A stretch of 64,000 nt of DNA from Frateuria defendens (GTDB lineage Bacteria; Pseudomonadota; Gammaproteobacteria; Xanthomonadales; Rhodanobacteraceae). The stretch covers positions 1 through 64,000 of the forward strand of contig NZ_LFQR01000045.1 of NCBI RefSeq assembly GCF_001182895.1. Direction: 5' to 3'. Made by a program: the position numbers and the translations under genes. The notes beneath the pieces are model-generated. The model searched no databases, was not told where the DNA came from, and worked only from the letters and a program-made list of their open reading frames with translations. Numbering within the stretch: position 1 is the first letter of the stretch; each line of letters opens with the position of its first letter. Shown one piece after another: positions 35,059 through 43,742 of this stretch.

Positions 35059-36660
35059 ATGAGCGAACGCGAAACGATGGAATACGACGTGGTCGTGGTC
35101 GGCGCCGGCCCGGCCGGGCTGTCGTTCGCCATCCGCCTCAAGCAGCTCAAGCCCGAGGTCACCGTCTGCGTGATCGAGAAGGCCTCCACCGTCGGCGCGC
35201 ACATCCTCTCCGGCGCGGTGATCGAGCCGCAGCCGCTGGACGCCCTGCTCCCCGGCTGGCGCGACAACCCGCCGCCGGTGTGCGTGCCGGCGACCGAGGA
35301 CGAGTTCTGGCTGCTCAGCAAGACCGGCGGACGCAAGCTGCCGGTGCCGCCCACGATGAAGAACCACGGCAACTTCATCGTCTCCCTCGGCGCGCTGTGC
35401 GCGTGGCTGGCGCCGCAGGCCGAAGCCCTGGGCGTGGACGTGTTCCCCGGCTTCGCCGCCGCCGACACCCTCTACGACGAGCACGGCGCCGTGGCCGGCG
35501 TGCGCATCGGCGACATGGGCGTGGCGAAGGATGGCGCCCACAAACCCGGCTACACCCAGGGCATCGACATCAAGGCCCGCGTGACCGTGCTCGCCGAGGG
35601 CGCGCGCGGCAGCCTCACCAAGCAGCTGATCCAGCGCTTCGCGCTCGACAAGGACAGCGACCCGCAGGGCTACTCCATCGGCATCAAGGAGCTGTGGCAG
35701 GTGCCGGCCGGGCGCGTGAGCCCCGGCAAGATCGTGCACAGCTTCGGCTGGCCGGCCGACAGCCACACCTACGGCGGCAGCTTCCTCTACCACCTGGACC
35801 AGGACCGCATCGCGCTCGGCTACGTCAGCGGCCTGGACTACAGCGACCCCGACTACCAGCCGTGGGAAGCCTTCCAGCAGTGGAAGAACCACCCGACGGT
35901 GAAGCCGCTGCTCGAAGGCGGCAGCATTCTCTCCGCCGGCGCGCGCGCCATCGTCACCGGCGGCTACCAGTCGCTGCCGAAGGTGGAGATGCCCGGCGCG
36001 CTGCTGATCGGCGACACCGCAGGCCTGCTCAACGTGCCCAAGGTCAAGGGCACGCATCAGGCCATCCGCTCCGGCATGCTGGCCGCCGAACACCTCGCCG
36101 CCACGGGCCTCGACGCCGCCGGCTTCGACGCCAGGCTGCGCGGCTCCGAGGCGATGGCGGAACTGAAGCAGGTGCGCAACATCAAGCCCGCCTTCAAGAA
36201 GGGCCTGTGGTTCGGCATGTTGAACGCCGCCTGGGAAACCGCCGTGGGCGGCGCCTCGCCGTGGACGCTGAAGAACAAGCCCGACTGGTCCGCCCTGCAC
36301 AAGCTCGGCGCACAGGAAGCACCCAGGCGCGACTACGTGCAGCGCGAACTGCCCCCGCGCGACCGCCTCGCCGGCGTCTACTTCGCCGCCACCGAGCACG
36401 ACGAAGACCAGCCCGTGCACCTCAAGGTGGCCGACACCTCGATCTGCGTGACCCGCTGCGCCGAGGAATACGGCAACCCCTGCCAGCGCTTCTGCCCTGC
36501 CAACGTCTACGAGATCGTGGAGGACGAGGCGGGCAAGCGCCTGCAGATCAATGCCGCCAACTGCGTGCACTGCAAGACCTGCGACATCAAGGACCCCTAC
36601 GAGATCATCACCTGGGTGACGCCGGAGGGTGGGTCGGGGCCGAATTACCAGAACCTGTGA
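35059..36660 (+). CDS. etfD: Electron transfer flavoprotein-ubiquinone oxidoreductase
   Basis: A 533-residue membrane-associated flavoprotein that passes electrons from reduced ETF to ubiquinone. The FAD fold is VVVVGAGPAGLSFAIRLKQLKP; the middle contains the quinone-binding region (GYVSGLDYSDPDYQPW); the C-terminal 4Fe-4S cluster is bound by CAEEYGNPCQRFCPANVYE and NCVHCKTCDIKDP. It completes a beta-oxidation electron route with FadE and EtfBA. The start at 35059 (MSERETMEYDVVVVG) gives standard length. etfBA is 5.2 kb downstream, separated by two glycan genes. Confidence 0.96.
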   Translation: MSERETMEYDVVVVGAGPAGLSFAIRLKQLKPEVTVCVIEKASTVGAHILSGAVIEPQPLDALLPGWRDNPPPVCVPATEDEFWLLSKTGGRKLPVPPTMKNHGNFIVSLGALCAWLAPQAEALGVDVFPGFAAADTLYDEHGAVAGVRIGDMGVAKDGAHKPGYTQGIDIKARVTVLAEGARGSLTKQLIQRFALDKDSDPQGYSIGIKELWQVPAGRVSPGKIVHSFGWPADSHTYGGSFLYHLDQDRIALGYVSGLDYSDPDYQPWEAFQQWKNHPTVKPLLEGGSILSAGARAIVTGGYQSLPKVEMPGALLIGDTAGLLNVPKVKGTHQAIRSGMLAAEHLAATGLDAAGFDARLRGSEAMAELKQVRNIKPAFKKGLWFGMLNAAWETAVGGASPWTLKNKPDWSALHKLGAQEAPRRDYVQRELPPRDRLAGVYFAATEHDEDQPVHLKVADTSICVTRCAEEYGNPCQRFCPANVYEIVEDEAGKRLQINAANCVHCKTCDIKDPYEIITWVTPEGGSGPNYQNL

Positions 36661-36682
36661 GCGGGCTTCTCGTCCATTGAGC

Positions 36683-38761
36683 ATGTCCTGGCGGCTGAAG
36701 CGGCTTCGGTACCTGCTGCAGCGCCTGCGCGGCAGCCTCGCGCTGCGCGGCTGGCGCGGCACCCTGGCGCGCGTGCGCCAGGAGTTCGAGCATCGCCCTG
36801 CTACCGACGAATCGCTGGCGCTGGAACCGCTGGACGTTCCATTCGCGCCCTTCGCGCTGCCCACGTCGGAAACTCCGGCGGTCTCGGTGATCGTCCCGGT
36901 CCACGGCAAGCTCGCCTACACCCTGGCCTGCCTGCGCTCGATCGCCCGCCACGGCGCCGCGGCGAGCTTCGAGGTGATCGTGGTGGACGACGCCTCGCCC
37001 GACGCCAGCGCCGCGACCCTGGCCCGCCTCGACGGCCTGCGCCTGCTCTCCAACCAGCGCAACCTCGGCTTCATCGGTAGCTGCAACGCCGGCGCCGAAG
37101 CGGCCCGCGGCGATTACCTCTTGTTCCTCAACAACGACACCCAGGTCGCACCGGGCTGGCTGGATGGCCTGCTGGCCTGCTTCGCCGAGCGCAAGGACTG
37201 CGGCATCGCCGGCAGCCGCCTGGTGTACCCGGACGGCCGCCTGCAGGAGGCCGGCGGGCTGGTGTTCACCGACGGCAGCAGCTGGAACACCGGGCGCTTC
37301 GAAGAGCGCGATACGCCCGCCTACCGCTACCGGCGCGAAACCGACTACGTCAGCGGCGCCGCGCTGATGATCCCGCGCGAGCTGTTCCGCCGCGTGGGCG
37401 GTTTCGACACCCGCTACGCGCCTGCATATTACGAAGACGCCGACCTCGCCTTCGCCGTACGGCAGGCGGGCCTGCGCGTGTACTACGAGCCGTCGAGCAC
37501 GGTGATCCACTGCGAGGGCATCAGCGCCGGCACCGACCTCGACGCCGGCATGAAGCGCTACCAGTCCATCAACCAGTCGAAGTTCGCCGAGAAATGGGCC
37601 GCCGCGCTGCGCGGGCAACCACCCGCCGGCACCCCGCTCGACCGCGCGCTGCGCTGGCGCCGCCGCGGCCGCATCCTCGTCGTGGACGCCATGACCCCGG
37701 ACCCCACGCGCGACTCGGGCTCGCTGCGCCTCTGCGCCATCCTCGGCCTGCTCGATGCGCAGGGCTGGAGCGTGACGTTCGTGCCGGATGATGGCCGGGC
37801 GAGCGAAGCGGAAATCCGCGCCCTCGGTGCCCTGGGCACCGCGGTGCTGGGCCGCCCCTGGCTTGCCGCACTGCCGAAATGGCTCGCCGAACACGGCCCC
37901 GAACTGCACGCCGTGATGCTCTGCCGCCACACCGTGGCCGGCCAATATGCCAGCCTGGTGCGTCGCCACGCCCCCCAGGCCAGGCTCATCTTCGATACGG
38001 TCGACCTGCACTTCCTGCGCGAACAGCGCGCCGCCGAACTCACCGGCAACGCCACCATGGCGCGCCAGGCCCAGGCCGCCCAGCGCAGCGAACTGGCCAT
38101 CGTCGAGCAGTGCGACGTCACGCTGGTGGTGAGCCCGCACGAGCGCGACCTGCTCCGGCAACTCGCGCCGCGTGCCCGCGTCGAGGTGCTCTCCAACATC
38201 CACCCCGTGCACGGCCGCCGCCAGCCCCATGCCGGCCGCCGCGACCTGGTCTTCATCGGCGGCTACGGCCACCCGCCCAATGCCGACGCGATCCGCTGGA
38301 TCGCCGGCGAGATCCTGCCCGCGCTGCGCACGGCCCTTCCCGACATCCGCGTGCATGTTCTCGGCGACCTGCCCGACAGCGCCCGCGCCGAACTGCAAAC
38401 CCCGGGCCTGGAGCTGCACGGCCGCGTGCCCGACCTATCCCCGTGGCTGGATGGCTGCCTGGCCTCGATCGCCCCGCTGCGCTTCGGCGCCGGCGTCAAG
38501 GGCAAGGTCAACATGGCGATGAGCTATGGCTTGCCGGTGATTGCCACGGGCCTCGCGGTCGAGGGCATGTTTCTCGAGGATGGGCGCGATGTGCTGTTGG
38601 CCGATAGTCCGGCAGAATTCGTCAAGGCGACACTCCGACTTCAACAGAGTGCACCGACCTGGCTGACACTGTCGGAGGCCTCCCTCGCCAACGTCGAGCG
38701 GCACTTCTCGCCTACGGCGGCTCAAGAGACGCTGCGCAGCGTGCTGGCCGAAACCGAATGA
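36683..38761 (+). CDS. Bimodular glycosyltransferase (GT2 plus GT4-like)
   Basis: A 692-residue cytoplasmic protein. An N-terminal helical segment precedes a GT2 domain (about 70-310; VSVIVPVHGK, IVVDDASPDAS, LFLNNDTQVAPGWL, YYEDADLAFAVR), followed by a GT4-like domain (about 330-690; VDAMTPDPTRDSGSLR, FIGGYGHPPNADAIRW, FGAGVKGKVNMAMSYGLPVIAT). Such fusions extend surface glycans with two linkages. The start at 36683 (MSWRLKRLRYLL) is used; upstream in-frame sequence overlaps the etfD end. It lies with the RgpF-type gene outside the classical etfA-metB interval, but probably belongs to the same polysaccharide system. Confidence 0.88.
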   Translation: MSWRLKRLRYLLQRLRGSLALRGWRGTLARVRQEFEHRPATDESLALEPLDVPFAPFALPTSETPAVSVIVPVHGKLAYTLACLRSIARHGAAASFEVIVVDDASPDASAATLARLDGLRLLSNQRNLGFIGSCNAGAEAARGDYLLFLNNDTQVAPGWLDGLLACFAERKDCGIAGSRLVYPDGRLQEAGGLVFTDGSSWNTGRFEERDTPAYRYRRETDYVSGAALMIPRELFRRVGGFDTRYAPAYYEDADLAFAVRQAGLRVYYEPSSTVIHCEGISAGTDLDAGMKRYQSINQSKFAEKWAAALRGQPPAGTPLDRALRWRRRGRILVVDAMTPDPTRDSGSLRLCAILGLLDAQGWSVTFVPDDGRASEAEIRALGALGTAVLGRPWLAALPKWLAEHGPELHAVMLCRHTVAGQYASLVRRHAPQARLIFDTVDLHFLREQRAAELTGNATMARQAQAAQRSELAIVEQCDVTLVVSPHERDLLRQLAPRARVEVLSNIHPVHGRRQPHAGRRDLVFIGGYGHPPNADAIRWIAGEILPALRTALPDIRVHVLGDLPDSARAELQTPGLELHGRVPDLSPWLDGCLASIAPLRFGAGVKGKVNMAMSYGLPVIATGLAVEGMFLEDGRDVLLADSPAEFVKATLRLQQSAPTWLTLSEASLANVERHFSPTAAQETLRSVLAETE

Positions 38762-38864
38762 TGAAGCGCATGACGACACGAGCGGCATCGCCTGCTTGCC
38801 CAAGCCGGGATGGCACCGGCCGGCCAACGGCTTACCGGCCACGCGCTTGGAATCCAGGGCGACG

Positions 38865-41714
38865 ATGATGAAACGCCCGTTGTCCAAGGCCTACATCTAT
38901 ATCCGCGATGCCATCCGTCGCCATGGCGGCGGATGGCAAGGCCTTTGCCGGGTCGCGCTGCGCAGCCTGCGCGTGCTGCGTGCGCTGGGTTGGAACGGCT
39001 TCTTGCGACGGCTGCAGGCATCGCGGCAGGCCGCACAGAAGCTCGAAGCCGTCGAGACCCGGGTCTTTCCGCCAGCCGTCCCCATCGAGCAAGTGCAACT
39101 GCGCATCGGCGTGATGGCCCACGTCTACTATCCGGACCTGCTCGAGGAATTTGCCCGCGATTTCGCCCGCCTGCCGCTGCCCTACACCCTGATGGTCTCC
39201 GTCGTGGACGAAGCGGCGCAGTTGGCCGCAACGGAGCGGCTGCGCGACCTGCCCAACCTCGAGGCCTTGCACGTTCGTATCGTCCCCAATCGCGGACGCG
39301 ACATTGCGCCCATGCTGCTGTCCTTCCGCGAGGAAATCCTCGCGCTGGACCTTTTCTGCCATGTGCACACCAAGAAGTCGCTCTACACCGGCCAGGAGCA
39401 GACGCCCTGGCGGCGATATCTCTTGGATGGCCTGCTCGGCTCGCGCGAGCGCATCGGCTGGATTCTCGGCATGTTCGGGGCAGAGCCGAGCCTGGGCATG
39501 GTCTACCCGGAAAGCTATCGCTCAGTGCCCTTGTGGGCGCACACCTGGCTCGGCAATGCCGAGTGGGCTCGCCAGCTGGGCCCGCTGCTCGGCATCGCCG
39601 TCGACACCGGCGCTTACCTCGATTATCCGGCCGGCTCGATGTTCTGGGCCCGCACCGAGGCGCTCAGGCCACTGTTCGAGCTCGACCTCGACTTGCAGGC
39701 ATTCCCGCCCGAGCGGGGACAAGCCGACGGCACCCTGCAGCACGCCCTGGAGCGGCTGCTTGGCCTCGTGGTGAGAAAGCAGGACATGCTGCTGGGCATC
39801 CTTCCTGCCGACGGCCGGCTTGAACTGTCGGTCGAGGGCGAGCGCAACCGCAACACCTATTTCAACATGCCGGTTTCGGCGCGGCTCGACTACGCCGCGA
39901 TCGAGGCGGAGCTGATCTCCTTCGACCTCTTCGATACCTTGCTCCTGCGCCCCTTTCTCGAACCCGCAGGATCCCGGACCTATTTGTCCTATCTGGTCGA
40001 GAAGCGGTTCGGATTGAGCCAATTCGCCGCGCTACGGGCAGACGTCGAGGCGAGCGAGCGCGCCCGCCTGGGGCGCGACGTCAGTTGCGCGGAAATCTAC
40101 CGGGCCATGGGCAGGAAGCCGGGCCTGTCGCCGTCGCTCGCCGAGCAATTGCGCTCGTTCGAACTGTCGTTCGAACGCCAACAGCTGCGGCCCCGCCCTG
40201 CCATGGTGGAGGCCCTGCGTCGACTGATCCAAGCGGGCCATAAACGGATCATCGGCGTATCCGACATGTACATGGACACCGCCGAACTCCGCCAGACCAT
40301 GCCGGATACCGTCAGCGGACTGGTCGAACAGCTCTACATCTCATGCGAAACCGGATGGCGCAAGGATACGGGCGAAGCCTGGCAACGCTTGCCCGAGCTC
40401 GAGCAGGTTGCTCCCCGGCACTGGCTGCATGTCGGCGACAACGAACACGCCGACGTGCAGCTCCCACAAGCATTGGGATTCATCCACCCCGTGCACGTAT
40501 TGCGCCCCAGCGCCCTGTTGTCTGTCGTACCGGCTTTACGGAGCCTGCGCCCCAGGCAGGCACAGCGCGAACGCTGGCAAGATCAGCTATGGCTGGGACT
40601 GATCGCCAACCGTTTCGCCGAACTCGGCGACCGGCACCCCGAGGCGCTCGCTCATTCATTGCAGCTCGATAGCCCGGAAACCTTCGGTTACGTGGTCCTG
40701 GGGCCATTGCTGACGGACTACCTCAGCTGGCTGGCACGCCTTGCCCTGAGCCAAGGCAGCCGGGCTTTGTTGTTCCTTAGCCGGGAAGGCTATGTGCTTC
40801 ATCGCGCCTATGCGATTCTGCAAAGCTTCGTACCTGAGCTAAAGCCGGTCAAAGGCATCTACCTGCTGGCTTCCCGCCGCGGCGTCGGCACTCCCAGCAT
40901 CCGTCGACCGGACGATCTGCTGAAGATTTTCAACAGTCCCTATACGGGGCCTCTCGATGTCCTCCTTGAAGCCAGACTGGGCTCTCGTGCCGCCACCGCG
41001 GCCATGCAGATGCTGGAGCCCGTGGCCGCCAGTGAGGAGGTGTACCTGCCAGAAATGGCACAGCGTCTGGTCGAATGGCTGCATCCTGCCATGCCTGCCA
41101 TTCTGGAAATCGCCGAAGAGGAGCGGTCCGCCTATCTGGCCTACTGGAAAGAACAGCAGATCGATGCCGCCGAGGCGCCCATCGTTGCCGACATCGGTTA
41201 TGCCGGGACAATTCAGGCGCGCTTGACGCAAATCACCGGGCAGAAGCTGGGCGGCGCCTATTTCGCGATCAAGCGGAAGGAAGCACGGGGCGACAGCACC
41301 GGCTGGACCAGCGCCCGCTTTCACGATGCCGACACACAGGCATCGTCGCCCGTGATGGAGCATCACCTGCTTCTGGAATCGATCCTCACCTCGCCAGACG
41401 GCCAGTTTTCGCACTTCGAGCACAGCGAAAGCAAGGGGTTGCAAGCGATATTCCGGGAGGCTGCCGCTAGCCAAACGAACTGGCCGCTACTGGAGCGCAT
41501 CCATGCCGGCGCCGAGCGTTTTGTCCGCGATATCTGCACCGTCGCAGGCGACGATGCGCTCGAACTCGAGCTTGACCCCATACTGGTGCAAGAGCCGCTG
41601 CGCTGCGTAGGCTCCGGCCGCTGGCGATTGGCCACATGGGGCGCGACACTGCAGGTTGAGGATCACTACACCGGCCGTGGTGAAGTCCCAACCCTATCCC
41701 ATCCCGTTCGATGA
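38865..41714 (+). CDS. RgpF-domain and HAD-like fusion protein (rhamnan/O-antigen assembly)
   Basis: A 949-residue protein. Residues about 75-310 match the rhamnan-synthesis RgpF domain (RIGVMAHVYYPDLLEEF, VPNRGRDIAPML, FCHVHTKKS, GMVYPESY). A HAD-like domain follows (about 345-560) with ISFDLFDTLLLRPF, IGVSDMYMD and HVGDNEHADVQ. The C-terminal third (LFLSREGYVLHRAY, VADIGYAGTIQARL) is a region often joined to such HAD domains. A glycosyltransferase or glycan-modifying role is likely; the HAD part may be a phosphatase. The start at 38865 has AGGG five bases upstream. Confidence 0.85.
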   Translation: MMKRPLSKAYIYIRDAIRRHGGGWQGLCRVALRSLRVLRALGWNGFLRRLQASRQAAQKLEAVETRVFPPAVPIEQVQLRIGVMAHVYYPDLLEEFARDFARLPLPYTLMVSVVDEAAQLAATERLRDLPNLEALHVRIVPNRGRDIAPMLLSFREEILALDLFCHVHTKKSLYTGQEQTPWRRYLLDGLLGSRERIGWILGMFGAEPSLGMVYPESYRSVPLWAHTWLGNAEWARQLGPLLGIAVDTGAYLDYPAGSMFWARTEALRPLFELDLDLQAFPPERGQADGTLQHALERLLGLVVRKQDMLLGILPADGRLELSVEGERNRNTYFNMPVSARLDYAAIEAELISFDLFDTLLLRPFLEPAGSRTYLSYLVEKRFGLSQFAALRADVEASERARLGRDVSCAEIYRAMGRKPGLSPSLAEQLRSFELSFERQQLRPRPAMVEALRRLIQAGHKRIIGVSDMYMDTAELRQTMPDTVSGLVEQLYISCETGWRKDTGEAWQRLPELEQVAPRHWLHVGDNEHADVQLPQALGFIHPVHVLRPSALLSVVPALRSLRPRQAQRERWQDQLWLGLIANRFAELGDRHPEALAHSLQLDSPETFGYVVLGPLLTDYLSWLARLALSQGSRALLFLSREGYVLHRAYAILQSFVPELKPVKGIYLLASRRGVGTPSIRRPDDLLKIFNSPYTGPLDVLLEARLGSRAATAAMQMLEPVAASEEVYLPEMAQRLVEWLHPAMPAILEIAEEERSAYLAYWKEQQIDAAEAPIVADIGYAGTIQARLTQITGQKLGGAYFAIKRKEARGDSTGWTSARFHDADTQASSPVMEHHLLLESILTSPDGQFSHFEHSESKGLQAIFREAAASQTNWPLLERIHAGAERFVRDICTVAGDDALELELDPILVQEPLRCVGSGRWRLATWGATLQVEDHYTGRGEVPTLSHPVR

Positions 41715-41781
41715 GCCATTCCCTCGGCGTCCAGGCGGTGTGCGATGGCTCATTGGCCGCGGCGTATACCGCCAGCCGGAA

Positions 41782-41811
41782 TTCAAGCAATCGTTTGAAA
41801 AACGCTACACT
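41782..41811 (+). promoter_or_regulatory. Promoter of etfBA
   Basis: TTCAAG (41782-41787), an 18-base spacer and TACACT (41806-41811). The leader is about 44 bases and ends with AAGGA before the etfB ATG. Confidence 0.55.
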
Positions 41812-41861
41812 AGCGCATTGCATGCCGCCCAAAGGCGGCAATCAACCGTAAGGACCCGCAG

Positions 41862-42623
41862 ATGAAGATTCTTGTCGGCTACAAGCGCGTGGTGGACTAC
41901 AACGTCCGCATCCAGGTCAAGCCCGACGGCACCGGCGTGGTGACCGACGGCGTCAAGCTCTCCGCCAACCCGTTCGACGACATCGCGCTGGAGGAAGCCC
42001 TGCGCCTGCGCGAGAAGGGCGTGGCGACCGAGGTCGTGGTGGTCGCCATCGGCCCGGCCGATCTCACGGCGCACCTGCGCAACGGCCTGGCGATGGGCGC
42101 CAACCGCGCCATCCACGTGGTCACCGATGCCGCCGTGCAGCCGCTCACCGCCGCGCGCGTGTTCCAGAGGCTGGTGGAGAAGGAGCAGCCGGGCCTGGTC
42201 ATCACCGGCAAGCAGGCCATCGACGACGATGCCAACCAGACCGGCCAGATGCTCGCCACGCTATGGGACCGCCCGCAGGCCACCTTCGCCAGCAAGGTCG
42301 ACATTTCGGTTGAGAGCGGCGCCGACGGCAAGGCCACAGTGACCCGCGAGGTGGATGCCGGCCTCGAGGTGATCGAGGTGGAACTGCCCGCCGTGATCAC
42401 CACCGACCTGCGCCTCAACGAGCCGCGCTTCATCAAGCTGCCGGACATCATGAAGGCCAAGGCCAAGCCGATCGACACCATCGAGTTCGCCTCGCTCGGC
42501 ATCGAAGCCAACGACCACCTCAAGACCACGCACTACGCCGCGCCGCCCAAGCGCAGCCGCGGCGTGATGGTGAAGGATGCGACCGAGCTGGTCGCGGCGT
42601 TGAAGCAGAAGGGCCTTTTGTGA
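41862..42623 (+). CDS. etfB: Electron transfer flavoprotein beta subunit
   Basis: A 253-residue subunit that binds AMP structurally and docks acyl-CoA dehydrogenases. The N-terminus MKILVGYKRVVDYNVRI and the signature VKLSANPFDDIALEEALRLRE are typical; the recognition region is ITTDLRLNEPRFIKLPDIMKAK. Own promoter; etfA follows after 84 bases. In Xanthomonas this pair marks one border of the O-antigen region, as it does here. Confidence 0.97.
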   Translation: MKILVGYKRVVDYNVRIQVKPDGTGVVTDGVKLSANPFDDIALEEALRLREKGVATEVVVVAIGPADLTAHLRNGLAMGANRAIHVVTDAAVQPLTAARVFQRLVEKEQPGLVITGKQAIDDDANQTGQMLATLWDRPQATFASKVDISVESGADGKATVTREVDAGLEVIEVELPAVITTDLRLNEPRFIKLPDIMKAKAKPIDTIEFASLGIEANDHLKTTHYAAPPKRSRGVMVKDATELVAALKQKGLL

Positions 42624-42642
42624 TCATCCCTGATCAGGAAAC

Positions 42643-42660
42643 CGGCCATCCATGGCCGGA
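42643..42660 (+). other. Intercistronic hairpin between etfB and etfA
   Basis: A perfect eight-bp stem CCGGCCAT/ATGGCCGG with a two-base loop, 20 bases after etfB and not followed by a T-run. It is a likely mRNA processing or attenuation element rather than a full terminator. Confidence 0.4.
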
Positions 42661-42707
42661 CTCTTCAATAAAAGCCGCTGCATCCCCAGTTTTTTGAGGA
42701 AATCCCC

Positions 42708-43652
42708 ATGAGCAAGATTCTGGTCATCGCCGAACACCTGGGCGGCAAGCTGAACCCCTCCACCGCACGCGCCGTGAGCGCCGCCGCCGCCGTCAAGCCC
42801 GAAGCCATCGACGTGCTGGTGCTGGCCGATGCGGTCGACGCCATCGCCGCCGAGGCCGCCAAGATCGAGGGCGTGAGCCGCGTGCTCACCATCGTCCGCG
42901 CCGAGAACGCGCACCCGCTGGCCGCCGTGCTGGCGCCGCAGATCGCCAAGGCCGCCGCCGGCTACAGCCACGTCTTCGTGCCCTCCACCACCTTCGGCAA
43001 GGACGTCGCCCCGCGCGTGGCCGCCCTGCTCGGCGTGGCCCAGGTCAGCGACGTGATGAGCGTGGAAAGCGCCCACACCTTCAAGCGCCCGATCTACGCC
43101 GGCAATGCCATCGTCACCGTGGAGGCCAACTCGGCCCACACAGTGGTCGCCACTATCCGCACCGCCTCTTGGCCGGCTGCCGCCAGCGGCGCCAACAGTG
43201 CACCGGTCGAGGCACTGAACGTGGATGTCGCCCTGCCCTCGCACACCCGCTTCATTGAGCTGCAGCAAGGCAAGAGCGACCGCCCGGACCTGCAGAGCGC
43301 CAGCAAGGTCGTCTCCGGCGGCCGTGGCGTGGGCTCGAAGGAGAACTTCGAGATCATCTACAAGTTCGCGGACAAGATCGGCGCGGCAGTGGGCGCCTCG
43401 CGCGCGGCGGTGGACGCCGGCTACGTACCGAACGAGTTGCAGGTGGGGCAGACTGGCAAGATCATTGCGCCGGAGTTGTATGTTGCGGTCGGCATTTCGG
43501 GAGCGATCCAGCATCTGACCGGTATCAAGGACGCCGGGACGATCGTGGCGATCAACAAGGACGGCGAAGCGCCGATTTTCGAGATCGCGGATATCGGCTT
43601 GGTCGGTGATTTGTTCAAGATTCTGCCGGAACTGGACTCGGCCATCGGCTGA
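42708..43652 (+). CDS. etfA: Electron transfer flavoprotein alpha subunit
   Basis: A 314-residue FAD-binding subunit. The C-terminal FAD domain is clear: [51 protein letters not shown] and [19 protein letters not shown], ending [21 protein letters not shown]. Paired with etfB; electrons go to the ubiquinone oxidoreductase at 35059-36660. It is the last housekeeping gene before the surface-polysaccharide block. Confidence 0.97.
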   Translation: MSKILVIAEHLGGKLNPSTARAVSAAAAVKPEAIDVLVLADAVDAIAAEAAKIEGVSRVLTIVRAENAHPLAAVLAPQIAKAAAGYSHVFVPSTTFGKDVAPRVAALLGVAQVSDVMSVESAHTFKRPIYAGNAIVTVEANSAHTVVATIRTASWPAAASGANSAPVEALNVDVALPSHTRFIELQQGKSDRPDLQSASKVVSGGRGVGSKENFEIIYKFADKIGAAVGASRAAVDAGYVPNELQVGQTGKIIAPELYVAVGISGAIQHLTGIKDAGTIVAINKDGEAPIFEIADIGLVGDLFKILPELDSAIG

Positions 43653-43715
43653 TGCGCGCGTCTGGGGGCTGTTTCACGGCTCCCAGCTCGGCAGCCGCGA
43701 TTACCGCGCTAAAGC

Positions 43716-43723
43716 GGGGGGGG
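43716..43723 (+). repeat. G8 tract upstream of the UbiA operon
   Basis: Eight consecutive G residues, 19 bases before the ATG at 43743 and just ahead of its AAGGGG ribosome-binding site. Confidence 0.7.
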
Positions 43724-43742
43724 CAAGTTGCAAGGGGTTCTA

